Assembly (NCBI GenBank): GCA_937121175.1
Contig: CAKZKD010000003.1
Location: forward strand, 1-64,000
Direction: 5' to 3'
Length of the DNA stretch: 64,000 bases
From: an uncultured Flavobacteriales bacterium
GTDB lineage: Bacteria > Bacteroidota > Bacteroidia > Flavobacteriales_G > Salibacteraceae
Position 1 is the stretch's first letter; the number at the start of each line of letters is the position of its first letter. The notes beneath the pieces are model-generated. The model made no database searches. It was not told the DNA's origin and saw only the letters and a program-made list of their open reading frames with translations. Position numbers and translations under genes: made by a program. Shown here one piece after another: positions 54,568 to 63,631 of this stretch.

Positions 54568-55221
54568 ATGAAAGAAAAGCTTATAGTAATTATTGATTAT
54601 AACCTTGGAAACCTTTTCAGTGTTAAGCATGCCTGTGACCATGTTGGGTTAAATACGGTTACTTCGAATGACGTTGAATTAATCAACAAGGCCGATGCGC
54701 TAATTCTTCCTGGTGTTGGTGCGTTTGGAGAAGCGATGAACAACATCAACGAACTCGATATAAAAGAAAGTATTGTAAATAGAGCCAAGGAAGGAGTTCC
54801 TCTACTTGGAGTTTGTTTAGGATTACAGTTGTTGTTTGAAGAAAGCGAGGAGTTTGGTCATCAAGAAGGTTTGGGCTTATTGGCTGGAAGTGTTAAAAGA
54901 TTGCCATCTAGTTCTTCCGATGGACAAAAATTTAAAGTTCCCCAAATTTCCTGGAACACCATTCATGGAGAATCGAAACCTTGGAGCAGTACCATTTTGA
55001 ATTCAGTCGATGATGGTGAGTATTTTTATTTTGTTCACTCCTACTATGTATCACCAAGTGATGAGTCTGAAATTCTCTGTACTACGGAATATGCCGGTAT
55101 CAAATATTGTTCGGGTATTATGAAAAATAATATTATTGCCGTTCAGTTTCATCCTGAGAAAAGTGGTGAAAAAGGAATATCGGTTTACCGAAATTGGGCA
55201 ATTCAAAATGATCTAATATAA
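54568..55221 (+). CDS. HisH-like glutamine amidotransferase (WbuY type)
   Basis: 217 residues, a class I glutaminase. The triad is Cys83 in G-V-C-L-G-L-Q, with His195 and Glu197 in Q-F-H-P-E-K-S-G. It starts I-D-Y-N-L-G-N-L-F-S-V like HisH. It should release ammonia from glutamine and pass it through the HisF-like protein. One base separates it from the hisF-like stop, and its stop overlaps the next ATG as TAATG, so the three are made together. Confidence 0.88.
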   Translation: MKEKLIVIIDYNLGNLFSVKHACDHVGLNTVTSNDVELINKADALILPGVGAFGEAMNNINELDIKESIVNRAKEGVPLLGVCLGLQLLFEESEEFGHQEGLGLLAGSVKRLPSSSSDGQKFKVPQISWNTIHGESKPWSSTILNSVDDGEYFYFVHSYYVSPSDESEILCTTEYAGIKYCSGIMKNNIIAVQFHPEKSGEKGISVYRNWAIQNDLI

Positions 55222-56447
55222 TGTCAGATAATTTAGAAGCATACTACGGACTACCTCAAGAGGTGAAGTTTTGCAAAAGATGTGTAATCAGTAATCAGCG
55301 ACCTGCATCTGCTGTAGAGTTGAAACATAAAAAAGACAGCAAAAAGACTACCATGAATCTTGATGAAGAGGGGGTTTGTGATGCTTGTCGAGTTGCTGAA
55401 AATAAAGATGGCATTGACTGGAAAGACCGTGAAGAAAAATTATTACAACTGTTAGATAAGTACCGTTCCAATGATGGAAGTTACGATTGCTTAGTTCCTG
55501 GAAGTGGGGGTAAAGACAGTGCTTATCAGGCTCATGTGCTTAAGTATAAGTATGGAATGAATCCATTGACCATAACTTGGCCTCCGATATTGTATACTGA
55601 TTATGGTTATAAGAATTGGAAAAATTGGATTGATAGTGGATTTGACAACATATCATTCAATCGTAATGGAAAAGTTATGAAGCTTTTGACCCGACTTTCT
55701 ATTGAGAATCTTTTCCATCCCTTCCAAACGTTTATGCTTGGGCAGAAGAATTTGGCTCCAAAAATTGCGGCTAAATACGGAATATCTCTAATCTTCTATG
55801 GAGAGAATGAGGCAGAATATGGGAACCCAATTGCAGATACCAGTACTTCACTTCGAGACAAGTCATTCTTTAGCTACAAACATTTAGACGATGTTTTTCT
55901 TGCAGGCTTATCATTAAAAGAGTTGCGTGAGAAATACAATGTGGAACACAAGGATGTCCTATCCTTTTTACCACCTACCGAAGAAGAATTATCAGGAAGT
56001 GATATTCAGGTTCATTACCTTGGATATTATTTGAAATGGACTCCACAAGAGGTTTATTATTATGCAGTTGAGAATACAGGGTTTAAGGCACGACCATTCA
56101 GAACGCAAGGAACTTATAGCAAGTACAACAGTATTGATGACAAGATCGACGATCTTCACTACTACACTACCTATATGAAATTCGGATTGGGTAGAGCAAC
56201 ATACGATGCTTCTCAGGAAATACGAAACTATCACATTACTAGAGAGGAAGGCGTTGCACTAGTGAATCGATTTGATGGGGAGTTTCCAGATCGTTATTTT
56301 GATGAAATTATGGATTACATCGAATTGGACGCTGATAAATTTCATCAGCTAGCAGACGATTTTAAATCTCCTCATTTGTGGGGTAAAGATTCCTCGGGAA
56401 ATTGGAAATTGCGTCATAACGTTGCAGGTACAGGACTAGAAGACTAA
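55221..56447 (+). CDS. N-acetyl sugar amidotransferase (WbuX/PseA type)
   Basis: 408 residues. The N terminus has C-K-R-C and C-D-A-C pairs that may bind zinc. The PP-loop S-G-G-K-D-S (residues 95-100) binds ATP. Y-Y-L-K-W and a long helical C-terminal part complete the family picture. WbuX/WbpG/PseA enzymes turn an N-acetyl group on a sugar into an acetamidino group with ammonia from the HisH/HisF pair. Behind legC/I/G it should amidinate the nonulosonate, or its precursor. The exact carbon cannot be told. Confidence 0.85.
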   Translation: MSDNLEAYYGLPQEVKFCKRCVISNQRPASAVELKHKKDSKKTTMNLDEEGVCDACRVAENKDGIDWKDREEKLLQLLDKYRSNDGSYDCLVPGSGGKDSAYQAHVLKYKYGMNPLTITWPPILYTDYGYKNWKNWIDSGFDNISFNRNGKVMKLLTRLSIENLFHPFQTFMLGQKNLAPKIAAKYGISLIFYGENEAEYGNPIADTSTSLRDKSFFSYKHLDDVFLAGLSLKELREKYNVEHKDVLSFLPPTEEELSGSDIQVHYLGYYLKWTPQEVYYYAVENTGFKARPFRTQGTYSKYNSIDDKIDDLHYYTTYMKFGLGRATYDASQEIRNYHITREEGVALVNRFDGEFPDRYFDEIMDYIELDADKFHQLADDFKSPHLWGKDSSGNWKLRHNVAGTGLED

Positions 56448-56456
56448 CCCCTGTTT

Positions 56457-57776
56457 ATGGTCGATATTCTAAACGTAGAACATCCTAATTACGATAGAGA
56501 TAGGCATATAATAACTCCCGTATACTTATACTTAAGAAAGCACTTTAAGTATAATGTAAAGGTTTGTTACCATGAGCAGGTACTGTTGAATTTGTTGCTT
56601 TACAGGCCCAAATTATTGCTGATGTCTTATTTTCATGGAGCTCCTCAAAACGTAGCATTAGTTGAATTGTGCAGTAAGTTGGGCATTAGGATAGTGACTC
56701 TAACCTCCGAAGGCAATTTTCAGCGGGAAAATTTGGATGGTTATTTATGGGGTTGGAAGTACGACAAAATCCTCTTAAACGAAGCTTTAATTCTTTGGAA
56801 TGAAAGAAGTAAAGCGTTGGTATTGGAAAAATATCCCGAGCTTAAAAATAAAATTAAGGTTTCTGGCGGAACTGGGTTTGATAGATACAAACTATTAAAC
56901 TACCAATCGAAAGAGGCGTTTCTTAGCGAAAATGGCCTATCTCAGTACAAAAAAGTAATTGGTATAGCTTCTTGGGGGATTTTTTACCACATTGAGGATG
57001 AAGAATACTTTAAGTCTTTTCGAGATCGATATTTAGGACATTATACTGATGAACAAATAGAAATGCATCGTAAAGATCTTGATCTTATGAGAAATATGTA
57101 TCGTGATCTTATTTCTGATAACCCGGATACTTTATTCATCCTCAGATTTCATCCTTTGGTGAGAAATGCTGACCAATCGGAGTTTAAAGAATGTATGGGG
57201 TTACCCAATGTTTTTGTTTCAAACCGAGAAGTCAATATCAATTATAAGATTGACGATTTAATTGCTTTGTCCGATTTGTGGATTGCTTACGATAGTGGTA
57301 CTGCAATAGAAGCTTGGTTACTGAATAAGACTACCATTTTACTGAATCCATCAGGTATTGATTTTATACGTGAATCTGCTTTTGTGGGCTCTACAATTGT
57401 TCAATCTAAGCGAGAACTCCAAGATAGTATTCACGAGTATTACAACTCTGGTGTAATCCAAGATTTTGAAATCAAAATTCAAGAAAGAGAGCGGGTAATC
57501 AAAGAGGTCATTCAATATTCGGATGGGAAAAACCATGAGCGTGCTGCAACTATCACGGCAAAATATGTCCCCGATACTCGACCTGAGTTTTGGTCATATT
57601 ATTTGAAATTTCCATATAGAAGATTCTTATCGCAGCGAATTCGGTATTTCGTCTATAAAAGCTGGATTTATAATCAATTTAGAAGGTCAACGGCCATGGA
57701 TTTTTGGTACCCGAAGGATAAAAACGAAATAAGGAAGTATGAGGAAATGTATGATCCGGTTGTTGGAGTGGAATAA
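56457..57776 (+). CDS. GT-B-type surface carbohydrate biosynthesis protein
   Basis: 439 residues. No membrane helix is seen. The middle part has I-K-V-S-G-G-T-G-F-D-R and I-L-R-F-H-P-L-V-R, and later A-L-S-D-L-W-I-A-Y-D-S-G-T-A-I-E-A, a pattern shared by GT-B glycosyltransferases and CDP-glycerol/polysialyl-type transferases. The C-terminal ~60 residues are basic and aromatic and could touch the membrane. A transferase using the CMP-nonulosonate made by this operon is likely, but neither donor nor acceptor can be named. Confidence 0.6.
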   Translation: MVDILNVEHPNYDRDRHIITPVYLYLRKHFKYNVKVCYHEQVLLNLLLYRPKLLLMSYFHGAPQNVALVELCSKLGIRIVTLTSEGNFQRENLDGYLWGWKYDKILLNEALILWNERSKALVLEKYPELKNKIKVSGGTGFDRYKLLNYQSKEAFLSENGLSQYKKVIGIASWGIFYHIEDEEYFKSFRDRYLGHYTDEQIEMHRKDLDLMRNMYRDLISDNPDTLFILRFHPLVRNADQSEFKECMGLPNVFVSNREVNINYKIDDLIALSDLWIAYDSGTAIEAWLLNKTTILLNPSGIDFIRESAFVGSTIVQSKRELQDSIHEYYNSGVIQDFEIKIQERERVIKEVIQYSDGKNHERAATITAKYVPDTRPEFWSYYLKFPYRRFLSQRIRYFVYKSWIYNQFRRSTAMDFWYPKDKNEIRKYEEMYDPVVGVE

Positions 57777-57816
57777 AATTGTTCTTTTTGCTACATTCAC
57801 ATTTCTTTAATCCCCG

Positions 57817-59046
57817 ATGAAAGGCAATAAAAAGTTATATTTTTTTATTCGAGCCAATAATGATGTCGATCATTTCGCTCCAATAATTCATGAATTGTCT
57901 TGTCGTGATGAGGTGCTAAGTCTTGATATTATTAATTGGAACGTTGAAGAGCAGTTTGGTAATGATTTTAGAATAGAATTCCTCCTTCAATCTAAAAAAG
58001 TAAGGTACTCAAATGTATTTGATCAGGTTAAGGACAAGAATAGAGTAGCTTATTTGTTTGTGAAAAAATATTTCGGTTTTCTTCAATTAGTACCTAAGAT
58101 AAGAACCAAATACAGCCTTTTTTGTGAATGCTTAAAATCTAAAATTGACTATAAGAATTATTCGTTGAATCAGTTCAAGAGTGCTGAAACTATGTTATTG
58201 TTAGACCATTCAATAGCTAACTTCCCTAATAGAATCCTTAATTATGCGAATCAACAAAAACTTCCTATAGGTCTGCTCATGCACGGGCTTGATCCAACAG
58301 AAAATGTGGTAATGTCTTCCGAGTTCTTATTCCCTCAAACCCAAACTAAGTTTGGGGAAATTGGTGCTAAATCGACTCAATTTTTTGTCAATAATGAACT
58401 TTATGGTAGGAAATGCATAATAGAAGGTGTTCCCAAAGAAAAGGTTGTGGCAATAGGTTCGCCCCGTTTTAGTTACTCTTGGTCAAAGAAATTGGATGCT
58501 GTTTCGCCCAAATTGAACATGGACGGATTCGGGAAGGGAAAATTGAAGGTAGTGATTATGCTTTCCAAGTGGATGTATAACAACTGGGAGGAAGAAACTC
58601 ATAGGGTAATCCAAACTATTTTGAAAATTGAGGGAATCTTTTTAGTTATAAAGCCCCATACCAGAGGTATGAAATTTCAAGGCTCTGAATCTGATAATTG
58701 TTTCATAGATAATACCAATCATTTTCCTTCTAGAAACATTATTGAATGGTCTGATGTTGTATTATTTTCTATCTCAAGTATTTTCCTAGAGGCGTTATTG
58801 TTGAAAAAACCTGTTCTACATTTGAGATTAGCTACTTCGAATAAATTGGCTTGTTCTGGAATCATGCAATCGTGGAACATAGATTGTCGAGATGAATTGA
58901 TTGATTGGATGAATCGTTTCAAAGAAAATCCTTTACAGGAAACTTATACTGAGGTGCAAAGAAGGGCATGTTTGGACTATTATGTTCAAGACGAAAATGA
59001 AGATTTGATGAGGCATTTTGGAGATGCCATTCTGAAAATGAATTAA
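57817..59046 (+). CDS. GT-B-like glycosyltransferase-type protein
   Basis: 409 residues. The C-terminal half has V-A-I-G-S-P-R-F, V-I-K-P-H-T-R-G and W-S-D-V-V-L-F-S-I-S-S-I-F-L-E-A-L-L-L-K-K-P-V, a pattern like that of the previous gene and of CDP-glycerol-type transferases. G-L-L-M-H-G-L-D-P near residue 153 may mark the domain hinge. No signal peptide is seen. It stands 40 bases after its neighbour and 5 bases before the aldolase gene, so its product may work with the second ulosonate block. The activity is unproven. Confidence 0.6.
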   Translation: MKGNKKLYFFIRANNDVDHFAPIIHELSCRDEVLSLDIINWNVEEQFGNDFRIEFLLQSKKVRYSNVFDQVKDKNRVAYLFVKKYFGFLQLVPKIRTKYSLFCECLKSKIDYKNYSLNQFKSAETMLLLDHSIANFPNRILNYANQQKLPIGLLMHGLDPTENVVMSSEFLFPQTQTKFGEIGAKSTQFFVNNELYGRKCIIEGVPKEKVVAIGSPRFSYSWSKKLDAVSPKLNMDGFGKGKLKVVIMLSKWMYNNWEEETHRVIQTILKIEGIFLVIKPHTRGMKFQGSESDNCFIDNTNHFPSRNIIEWSDVVLFSISSIFLEALLLKKPVLHLRLATSNKLACSGIMQSWNIDCRDELIDWMNRFKENPLQETYTEVQRRACLDYYVQDENEDLMRHFGDAILKMN

Positions 59047-59051
59047 TTAAT

Positions 59052-59777
59052 ATGAAAGAAGTTACAATAGGAAGCTGGGTTACACTTGCAAATTATTCAA
59101 TTGTTGAACTAATGGCTCATGCTGGATTCGATTGGTTATGCGTTGATATGGAGCATTCTACTGTAGACTATGGGGATATGCTTCACATGATTGCCGCAAT
59201 TCAATCCAAAGGAATTAGTGCATATGTGCGGGTTGGTTCAAATAATGATCGAGTAATTAAACGAGCGCTAGACGCTGGAGCAGATGGCATTATTGTACCA
59301 ATGGTCAATTCCAAACAAGACGCAATTGAAGCCGTAAATTCCTGCTTTTATCCGCCAATTGGGAAAAGAGGAGTTGGTTTGGCTCGCGCACAAGATTACT
59401 CTTTTGGTTTCGAAAAATACCGAGAGGGTAAGTCTAAGGATATAGATTTAATAGTTCAAATTGAACACATTGATGCCATTAATAACCTGGATGAAATCCT
59501 CAATGTTGAGCATGTTTCTGGTAGTTTTATTGGTCCGTATGATTTGTCTGGTTCGCTTGGTATTCCCGGGGAATTTGAAGACTCGAGGGTGTTGGACGCT
59601 TTAAAGAAGTATGAAGATGAAGCTCCTAAGTATGGCAAAAAAATGGGAGTTCATGTCGTGCAGCCCGAAGGAGAATTGTTAAAAGAAAAGATGGCCCTGG
59701 ATTATAACTTTATCGCATTTAGTTTAGATACTTTTTTCCTAGGGCAAAAAATTAGAGAAGAACTGGCTAAAATTTAG
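59052..59777 (+). CDS. HpcH/HpaI-type class II pyruvate aldolase
   Basis: 241 residues. V-D-M-E-H-S-T, V-P-M-V-N-S, Y-P-P-I-G-K-R-G-V-G and the metal-binding Glu and Asp in I-V-Q-I-E-H and F-I-G-P-Y-D-L-S-G-S-L-G place it in the HpcH/HpaI family. These divalent-metal enzymes join pyruvate and an aldehyde to a 2-keto-3-deoxy acid, or split one. The KdsB-like gene 8 bases downstream activates such acids with CMP. It therefore may build a ulosonic acid for the surface glycan; this is inference. Confidence 0.82.
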   Translation: MKEVTIGSWVTLANYSIVELMAHAGFDWLCVDMEHSTVDYGDMLHMIAAIQSKGISAYVRVGSNNDRVIKRALDAGADGIIVPMVNSKQDAIEAVNSCFYPPIGKRGVGLARAQDYSFGFEKYREGKSKDIDLIVQIEHIDAINNLDEILNVEHVSGSFIGPYDLSGSLGIPGEFEDSRVLDALKKYEDEAPKYGKKMGVHVVQPEGELLKEKMALDYNFIAFSLDTFFLGQKIREELAKI

Positions 59778-59785
59778 ATGATTAT

Positions 59786-60568
59786 ATGTCAAAGAAGAAA
59801 ATAATTGGAGTAATTCCTTCCCGAATGAAGGCTACTCGCTTTCCGGATAAACCACTTTTCGAACTGGACCATGTACCGATGATCGGGCATGTCTATATGC
59901 GCAGCAAATTAAGTGGGATTTATGATCGTCTGGTTGTTGCAACATGCGATCAAGAAATTGGGGATTATATAGAGAGTATCGGAGGAGAGTATGTGATGAC
60001 CAAGGATACACATGAGCGAGCTACTGATCGGACTGCCGAGGCTGTCGATATTATTGAAGAAAATGAGGGGATATCGTTCGATGTCATCTCCATGATTCAG
60101 GGAGATGAACCCTTATTAGTTCCTCAAATGTTGGTAGACGTAAATCAACCCTTAATCGATGATGACACCCTTTCTGTTTCTAATTTGACTTCCGAAATCT
60201 TAGAGTTGGAAGATCAGGAGGATCCGAACGAAGTGAAAGTCGTATTTGACAAAGATTGGAATGCACTTTATTTCTCTCGAGAGGCTATACCTTCTAGAAA
60301 GAAATATGATGGAGATCTTAAGCGTTACAGACAGCTTGGAATCATATCCTTTCAGCGGGCCTTCTTAAGGAAGTATAGCACTATGGAGCAAACTCCACTA
60401 GAGATATACGAATCTGTTGATATGATGAGGGTGTTAGAAAATGGATATAAAATTAGAATGGTGGAGACCAAGTTTCAGTCTATCGGAGTGGATACCCCTG
60501 GTGATGCCGCCAGAGTAGAGGAGTTGATTAAAAATGATCCATTAATTTCGAGTTATGAAAGAAGCTGA
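59786..60568 (+). CDS. KdsB-like CMP-ulosonate cytidylyltransferase
   Basis: 260 residues. The KdsB pattern is clear: I-P-S-R-M-K-A-T-R-F-P-D-K-P-L, Q-G-D-E-P, P-N-E-V-K-V-V-F-D, A-L-Y-F-S-R-E-A-I-P, and G-V-D-T-P-G-D at the end. Blocks that bind the sugar differ from E. coli KdsB: R-H-L-G-I-Y-G-Y-R there reads R-Q-L-G-I-I-S-F-Q here, and S-G-T-E-R reads R-A-T-D-R. A substrate other than Kdo is therefore possible. It overlaps the next gene by 14 bases. Confidence 0.82.
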   Translation: MSKKKIIGVIPSRMKATRFPDKPLFELDHVPMIGHVYMRSKLSGIYDRLVVATCDQEIGDYIESIGGEYVMTKDTHERATDRTAEAVDIIEENEGISFDVISMIQGDEPLLVPQMLVDVNQPLIDDDTLSVSNLTSEILELEDQEDPNEVKVVFDKDWNALYFSREAIPSRKKYDGDLKRYRQLGIISFQRAFLRKYSTMEQTPLEIYESVDMMRVLENGYKIRMVETKFQSIGVDTPGDAARVEELIKNDPLISSYERS

Positions 60569-61538
60569 TATAAGGAATAGAGATACTTTTAATGAGTACA
60601 TACGGCTGAGTGAACTTGATGCGGAAACATATTTTGCAGATCGTTCGAAATACTTTTCAATTGATTGCCCTGCATGTGGTAGTCAGGGCAAACCCTATTT
60701 AGAGAAAAATTCATTCAAATATCAAACTTGTCCAACTTGTGATTCATTTTATGTATCTCCTCGTCCGCCAATTGAGCAGTTTGAGGCTTACTATGTGGAT
60801 TCACCAAGTACAAAGTATTGGGTGGAATATTTTTTTAAGCCGATGATTGATGCTCGAAGGGTTAAGATGTTTCAACCTAGAGCAAAGTTCTTGGCAGATC
60901 GATTAGATAATGATGGTTTAACTATTGGAGATGTTGGCGCCGGGTTTGGACTGTTTCTATCTGAACTAAAAAAAATTAGGCCTAACAATAGTTTGGTGGC
61001 TATTGAACCGTCTGTCGATATGTCCAAGTTGTGCAGGGAAGAGGGCCTAGAAGTTATACCTAGCCTGCTAGAAGAAATAACCGATAAAGTCGAGTTCTTT
61101 GATGTTCTTACAGCGTTCGAACTTTTTGAGCATTTAAATGACCCAAGAGACTTTGTCCAAAAAATACATGGTCTACTTAAGCCGGGTGGAACCTTTTTAT
61201 TCACTACTCTGAATGGATTAGGTTTTGATATTCAGATGCTCCAGGAAAAGAGTAAGTCAATTTCTCCTCCACATCATCTTAATTTTTTCAATCCAAACTC
61301 AGTTAAGGTTTTATTAAAAAATTGTGGCTTCGATCATGTAGAGGTTGAAACGCCTGGTATATTGGACTGGGATATTGTAGAGGGCATGCATAAAAATGAA
61401 GAGGTAGACTTGGGTCCCTTTTGGGAAAAACTATCTAAGAGTGGGTCAGTAGAGGCGAAGCAAGATCTTCAGCAATGGATTTCTCGAAACGGATATAGTT
61501 CTCACATGCGTGTTATTGCAAAAAAGGAAGTGAAATGA
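60555..61538 (+). CDS. SAM-dependent methyltransferase with N-terminal zinc ribbon
   Basis: 327 residues. C-P-A-C and C-P-T-C (residues ~37-62) form a zinc ribbon. Class I methyltransferase motif I is G-D-V-G-A-G-F-G-L-F with A-I-E-P-S as the SAM-binding acidic strand, and F-E-L-F-E-H-L-N-D-P follows. This layout is common in sugar C- or O-methyltransferases of polysaccharide clusters. It overlaps the KdsB-like gene before and the dehydrogenase gene after (ATGA), so it acts in the same pathway. Confidence 0.82.
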   Translation: MKEADIRNRDTFNEYIRLSELDAETYFADRSKYFSIDCPACGSQGKPYLEKNSFKYQTCPTCDSFYVSPRPPIEQFEAYYVDSPSTKYWVEYFFKPMIDARRVKMFQPRAKFLADRLDNDGLTIGDVGAGFGLFLSELKKIRPNNSLVAIEPSVDMSKLCREEGLEVIPSLLEEITDKVEFFDVLTAFELFEHLNDPRDFVQKIHGLLKPGGTFLFTTLNGLGFDIQMLQEKSKSISPPHHLNFFNPNSVKVLLKNCGFDHVEVETPGILDWDIVEGMHKNEEVDLGPFWEKLSKSGSVEAKQDLQQWISRNGYSSHMRVIAKKEVK

Positions 61539-62455
61539 AGATTGTAGTTACGTCAAGATCTTTTTCCAAAAATGAAACTTTGAAGCAAGAACTTGATAAG
61601 TCTTTTTCTGAGGTTAAGTATAACTCCGAAGGACTTTCCTTAGCTGGTCAAGAACTTATTGATTTTGTAGGAGATTCGGATGGCTGGATTGTTGGATTGG
61701 AGCAAGTTGATGCCTCGGTACTTAAATCCTGTACCTCGGTGAAAGTCGTTTCCAAATATGGAGTAGGTTTAGATAATATAAACTTGGAAGACTGCAAGCA
61801 AGTTGGTGTAAAGATTGGATGGAAAGGAGGGGTGAATAAACTCTCAGTTGCTGAAATGGCTTTGGGTTTTATGATTGGCTTATCCAGGAATCTATATTCA
61901 TCTACTTTTCAGCATAAATCGGGTTTATGGAACAAGGACGGAGGGGCACAACTTACCGGTAAAAAAGTTGGGATTATTGGATACGGTCATATTGGTCAAG
62001 AAGTAAGTAGAATGTTAGTTCCATTCAAATGCAGCATTTTGGCAAACGATATTATCAATATTGATCATTTGTGTAACCACCGAGTTCGGTTCGCAGAGAA
62101 ACAAGAGATCTTTGAAACCTGTGATGTCATAACTATTCATACTCCGTTAACGGATAAAACTCTGGGCATTATTAATGAAAAAGTACTGAAAATCATGAAG
62201 CCCAATGCTATATTTATTAATACGGCACGCGGCCCATTGGTAGTTCAAAATGACCTCAAGGTAGCTCTGAAAAACAGTCAGATACATGGGGCTGCTATCG
62301 ATGTGTATGAAGAAGAACCTCCTGGTGATTTAGAGTTCTTAAACCTTGAAAATTTAGTTTGTACTCCGCATATAGGTGGTAATTCTAAAGAGGCGGTATT
62401 AGCCATGGGAATGAGTGCTATTACTGAACTTCGGTCGCAAATAGCCAATTCCTAA
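61535..62455 (+). CDS. D-isomer-specific 2-hydroxyacid dehydrogenase
   Basis: 306 residues. The NAD-binding core has G-I-I-G-Y-G-H-I-G-Q, N-T-A-R-G-P-L-V with the catalytic Arg region, a Glu in E-E-P-P-G-D, and the catalytic His in T-P-H-I-G-G-N-S. It resembles phosphoglycerate-dehydrogenase-like enzymes without the ACT domain. Between a ulosonate activation gene and an oxidoreductase it may reduce or oxidise a 2-keto or 2-hydroxy sugar acid. The ATGA overlap couples it to the methyltransferase gene. Confidence 0.82.
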   Translation: MKIVVTSRSFSKNETLKQELDKSFSEVKYNSEGLSLAGQELIDFVGDSDGWIVGLEQVDASVLKSCTSVKVVSKYGVGLDNINLEDCKQVGVKIGWKGGVNKLSVAEMALGFMIGLSRNLYSSTFQHKSGLWNKDGGAQLTGKKVGIIGYGHIGQEVSRMLVPFKCSILANDIINIDHLCNHRVRFAEKQEIFETCDVITIHTPLTDKTLGIINEKVLKIMKPNAIFINTARGPLVVQNDLKVALKNSQIHGAAIDVYEEEPPGDLEFLNLENLVCTPHIGGNSKEAVLAMGMSAITELRSQIANS

Positions 62456-62456
62456 T

Positions 62457-62483
62457 CCGTACTCAATTCGAGAGTGGTTTTTT
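62457..62483 (+). terminator. Weak hairpin terminator inside the polysaccharide locus
   Basis: CCGTACTC pairs with GAGAGTGG (one mismatch, two wobbles) over AATTC, followed by TTTTTT. The rest of the 157-base gap has only the promoter box at 62579. Confidence 0.5.
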
Positions 62484-62578
62484 AGAATGTCCCTCATTTA
62501 ATTCCTATTATTGAAAATTGAATTAAAATTAGCCCATTTTGGGGTGTTTTTGAGGTAGCTAGAGAGCTTAAAGAAAAC

Positions 62579-62586
62579 TACTTTTG
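62579..62586 (+). promoter_or_regulatory. -7 box TACTTTTG for the last visible operon
   Basis: TAnnTTTG match 26 bases upstream of the ATG at 62613. With the hairpin before it, it marks a new transcription unit. Confidence 0.5.
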
Positions 62587-62612
62587 AAACACAATTAATC
62601 TTACTAGTTAGA

Positions 62613-63629
62613 ATGGAAAAACTAAAAGTAGGTATCGCTGGGTATGGAGTTGTAGGTCGCAGAAGGCGAAACTTTATCGATCAGCATCCTTTGTTTGAAA
62701 CAGTGGCTGTTTGTGATCAGTTGTTCAGTGAGAACGAAACTGACCACGATGGGGTAAAAGCGTTTAAGAACTATGAAAAGCTATTGGAACAAGATCTGGA
62801 TGTGCTTTTTGTTTGCTTGCCTAATTTCTTAGCGGCTCAAGTAACCGTATCTGGTCTTCAAAAAAAACTACATGTGTTTTGCGAAAAACCCCCAGGGAGA
62901 AACGTTCAAGATATTCAGAATGTAATCGATGTTGAAAAGCAATATCCTGAATTGGTGCTCAAATATGGGTTTAATCACAGGTATCATGATAGTGTTACTA
63001 AAGCGTTAGAAATAATTCAATCTGGCGAACTGGGTTCCATTATTAACCTAAGAGGTGTGTACGGAAAGAGTAGGGTCGTACCTTTTGATGGTGGTTGGAG
63101 ATCGGAAAGAGAGTTATCTGGAGGAGGAATTTTATTGGATCAAGGAATTCACATGGTGGATTTGTTGAGGCTTTTTGCCGGCGAGTTTTCAGAGGTGAAA
63201 AGTTTTGTAAGCAATGATTATTGGAAACACGATGTTGAAGATAATGCCTACGCATTGCTCCGGAATACAGATGGAATTGTAGCGATGATTCACTCAAGTG
63301 CGACTCATTGGGAACATCACTTTTCTTTATCCATCAGTCTCACCCAAGGTTATCTAAAATTGTCTGGATTGCTAACGGGCTCTAAAAGCTATGGCGAAGA
63401 GCAGCTATTAAAGGGGAAACGGGTTGAGGATTCTAATGGAACATTGAAGGAAGAAAAATTCAAATTCTTAAACGATCATTCTTGGAAAAGTGAAATAGAA
63501 GAATTTGGAAATGCCATAGCAAAAAAAGGTCGAATCTTAAATGGAACTAGTTTAGATTCACTGAGAACTATGGAATTGGTTTATAAGATTTATGCTGCTG
63601 ATGACGAGTGGCAAGCAAAATTTAAGTAA
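62613..63629 (+). CDS. Gfo/Idh/MocA-family oxidoreductase
   Basis: 338 residues. It starts G-I-A-G-Y-G-V-V-G-R-R with the nucleotide-binding turn. C-E-K-P-P-G-R has the catalytic Lys, and G-G-G-I-L-L-D-Q-G-I-H-M-V-D the acting His. It should oxidise or reduce a sugar with NAD(P). Its own promoter box and the neighbouring SIS gene suggest a small operon that feeds the ulosonate block. It is not closely similar to the Gfo/Idh/MocA protein at 38.8 kb. Confidence 0.83.
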   Translation: MEKLKVGIAGYGVVGRRRRNFIDQHPLFETVAVCDQLFSENETDHDGVKAFKNYEKLLEQDLDVLFVCLPNFLAAQVTVSGLQKKLHVFCEKPPGRNVQDIQNVIDVEKQYPELVLKYGFNHRYHDSVTKALEIIQSGELGSIINLRGVYGKSRVVPFDGGWRSERELSGGGILLDQGIHMVDLLRLFAGEFSEVKSFVSNDYWKHDVEDNAYALLRNTDGIVAMIHSSATHWEHHFSLSISLTQGYLKLSGLLTGSKSYGEEQLLKGKRVEDSNGTLKEEKFKFLNDHSWKSEIEEFGNAIAKKGRILNGTSLDSLRTMELVYKIYAADDEWQAKFK

Positions 63630-63631
63630 GG

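Noticed and set aside
53709-55221. Histidine-biosynthesis hisF and hisH
   Set aside because: No other his genes nearby, HisF residue 130 is Glu, and the genes lie directly before a WbuX-type amidotransferase.
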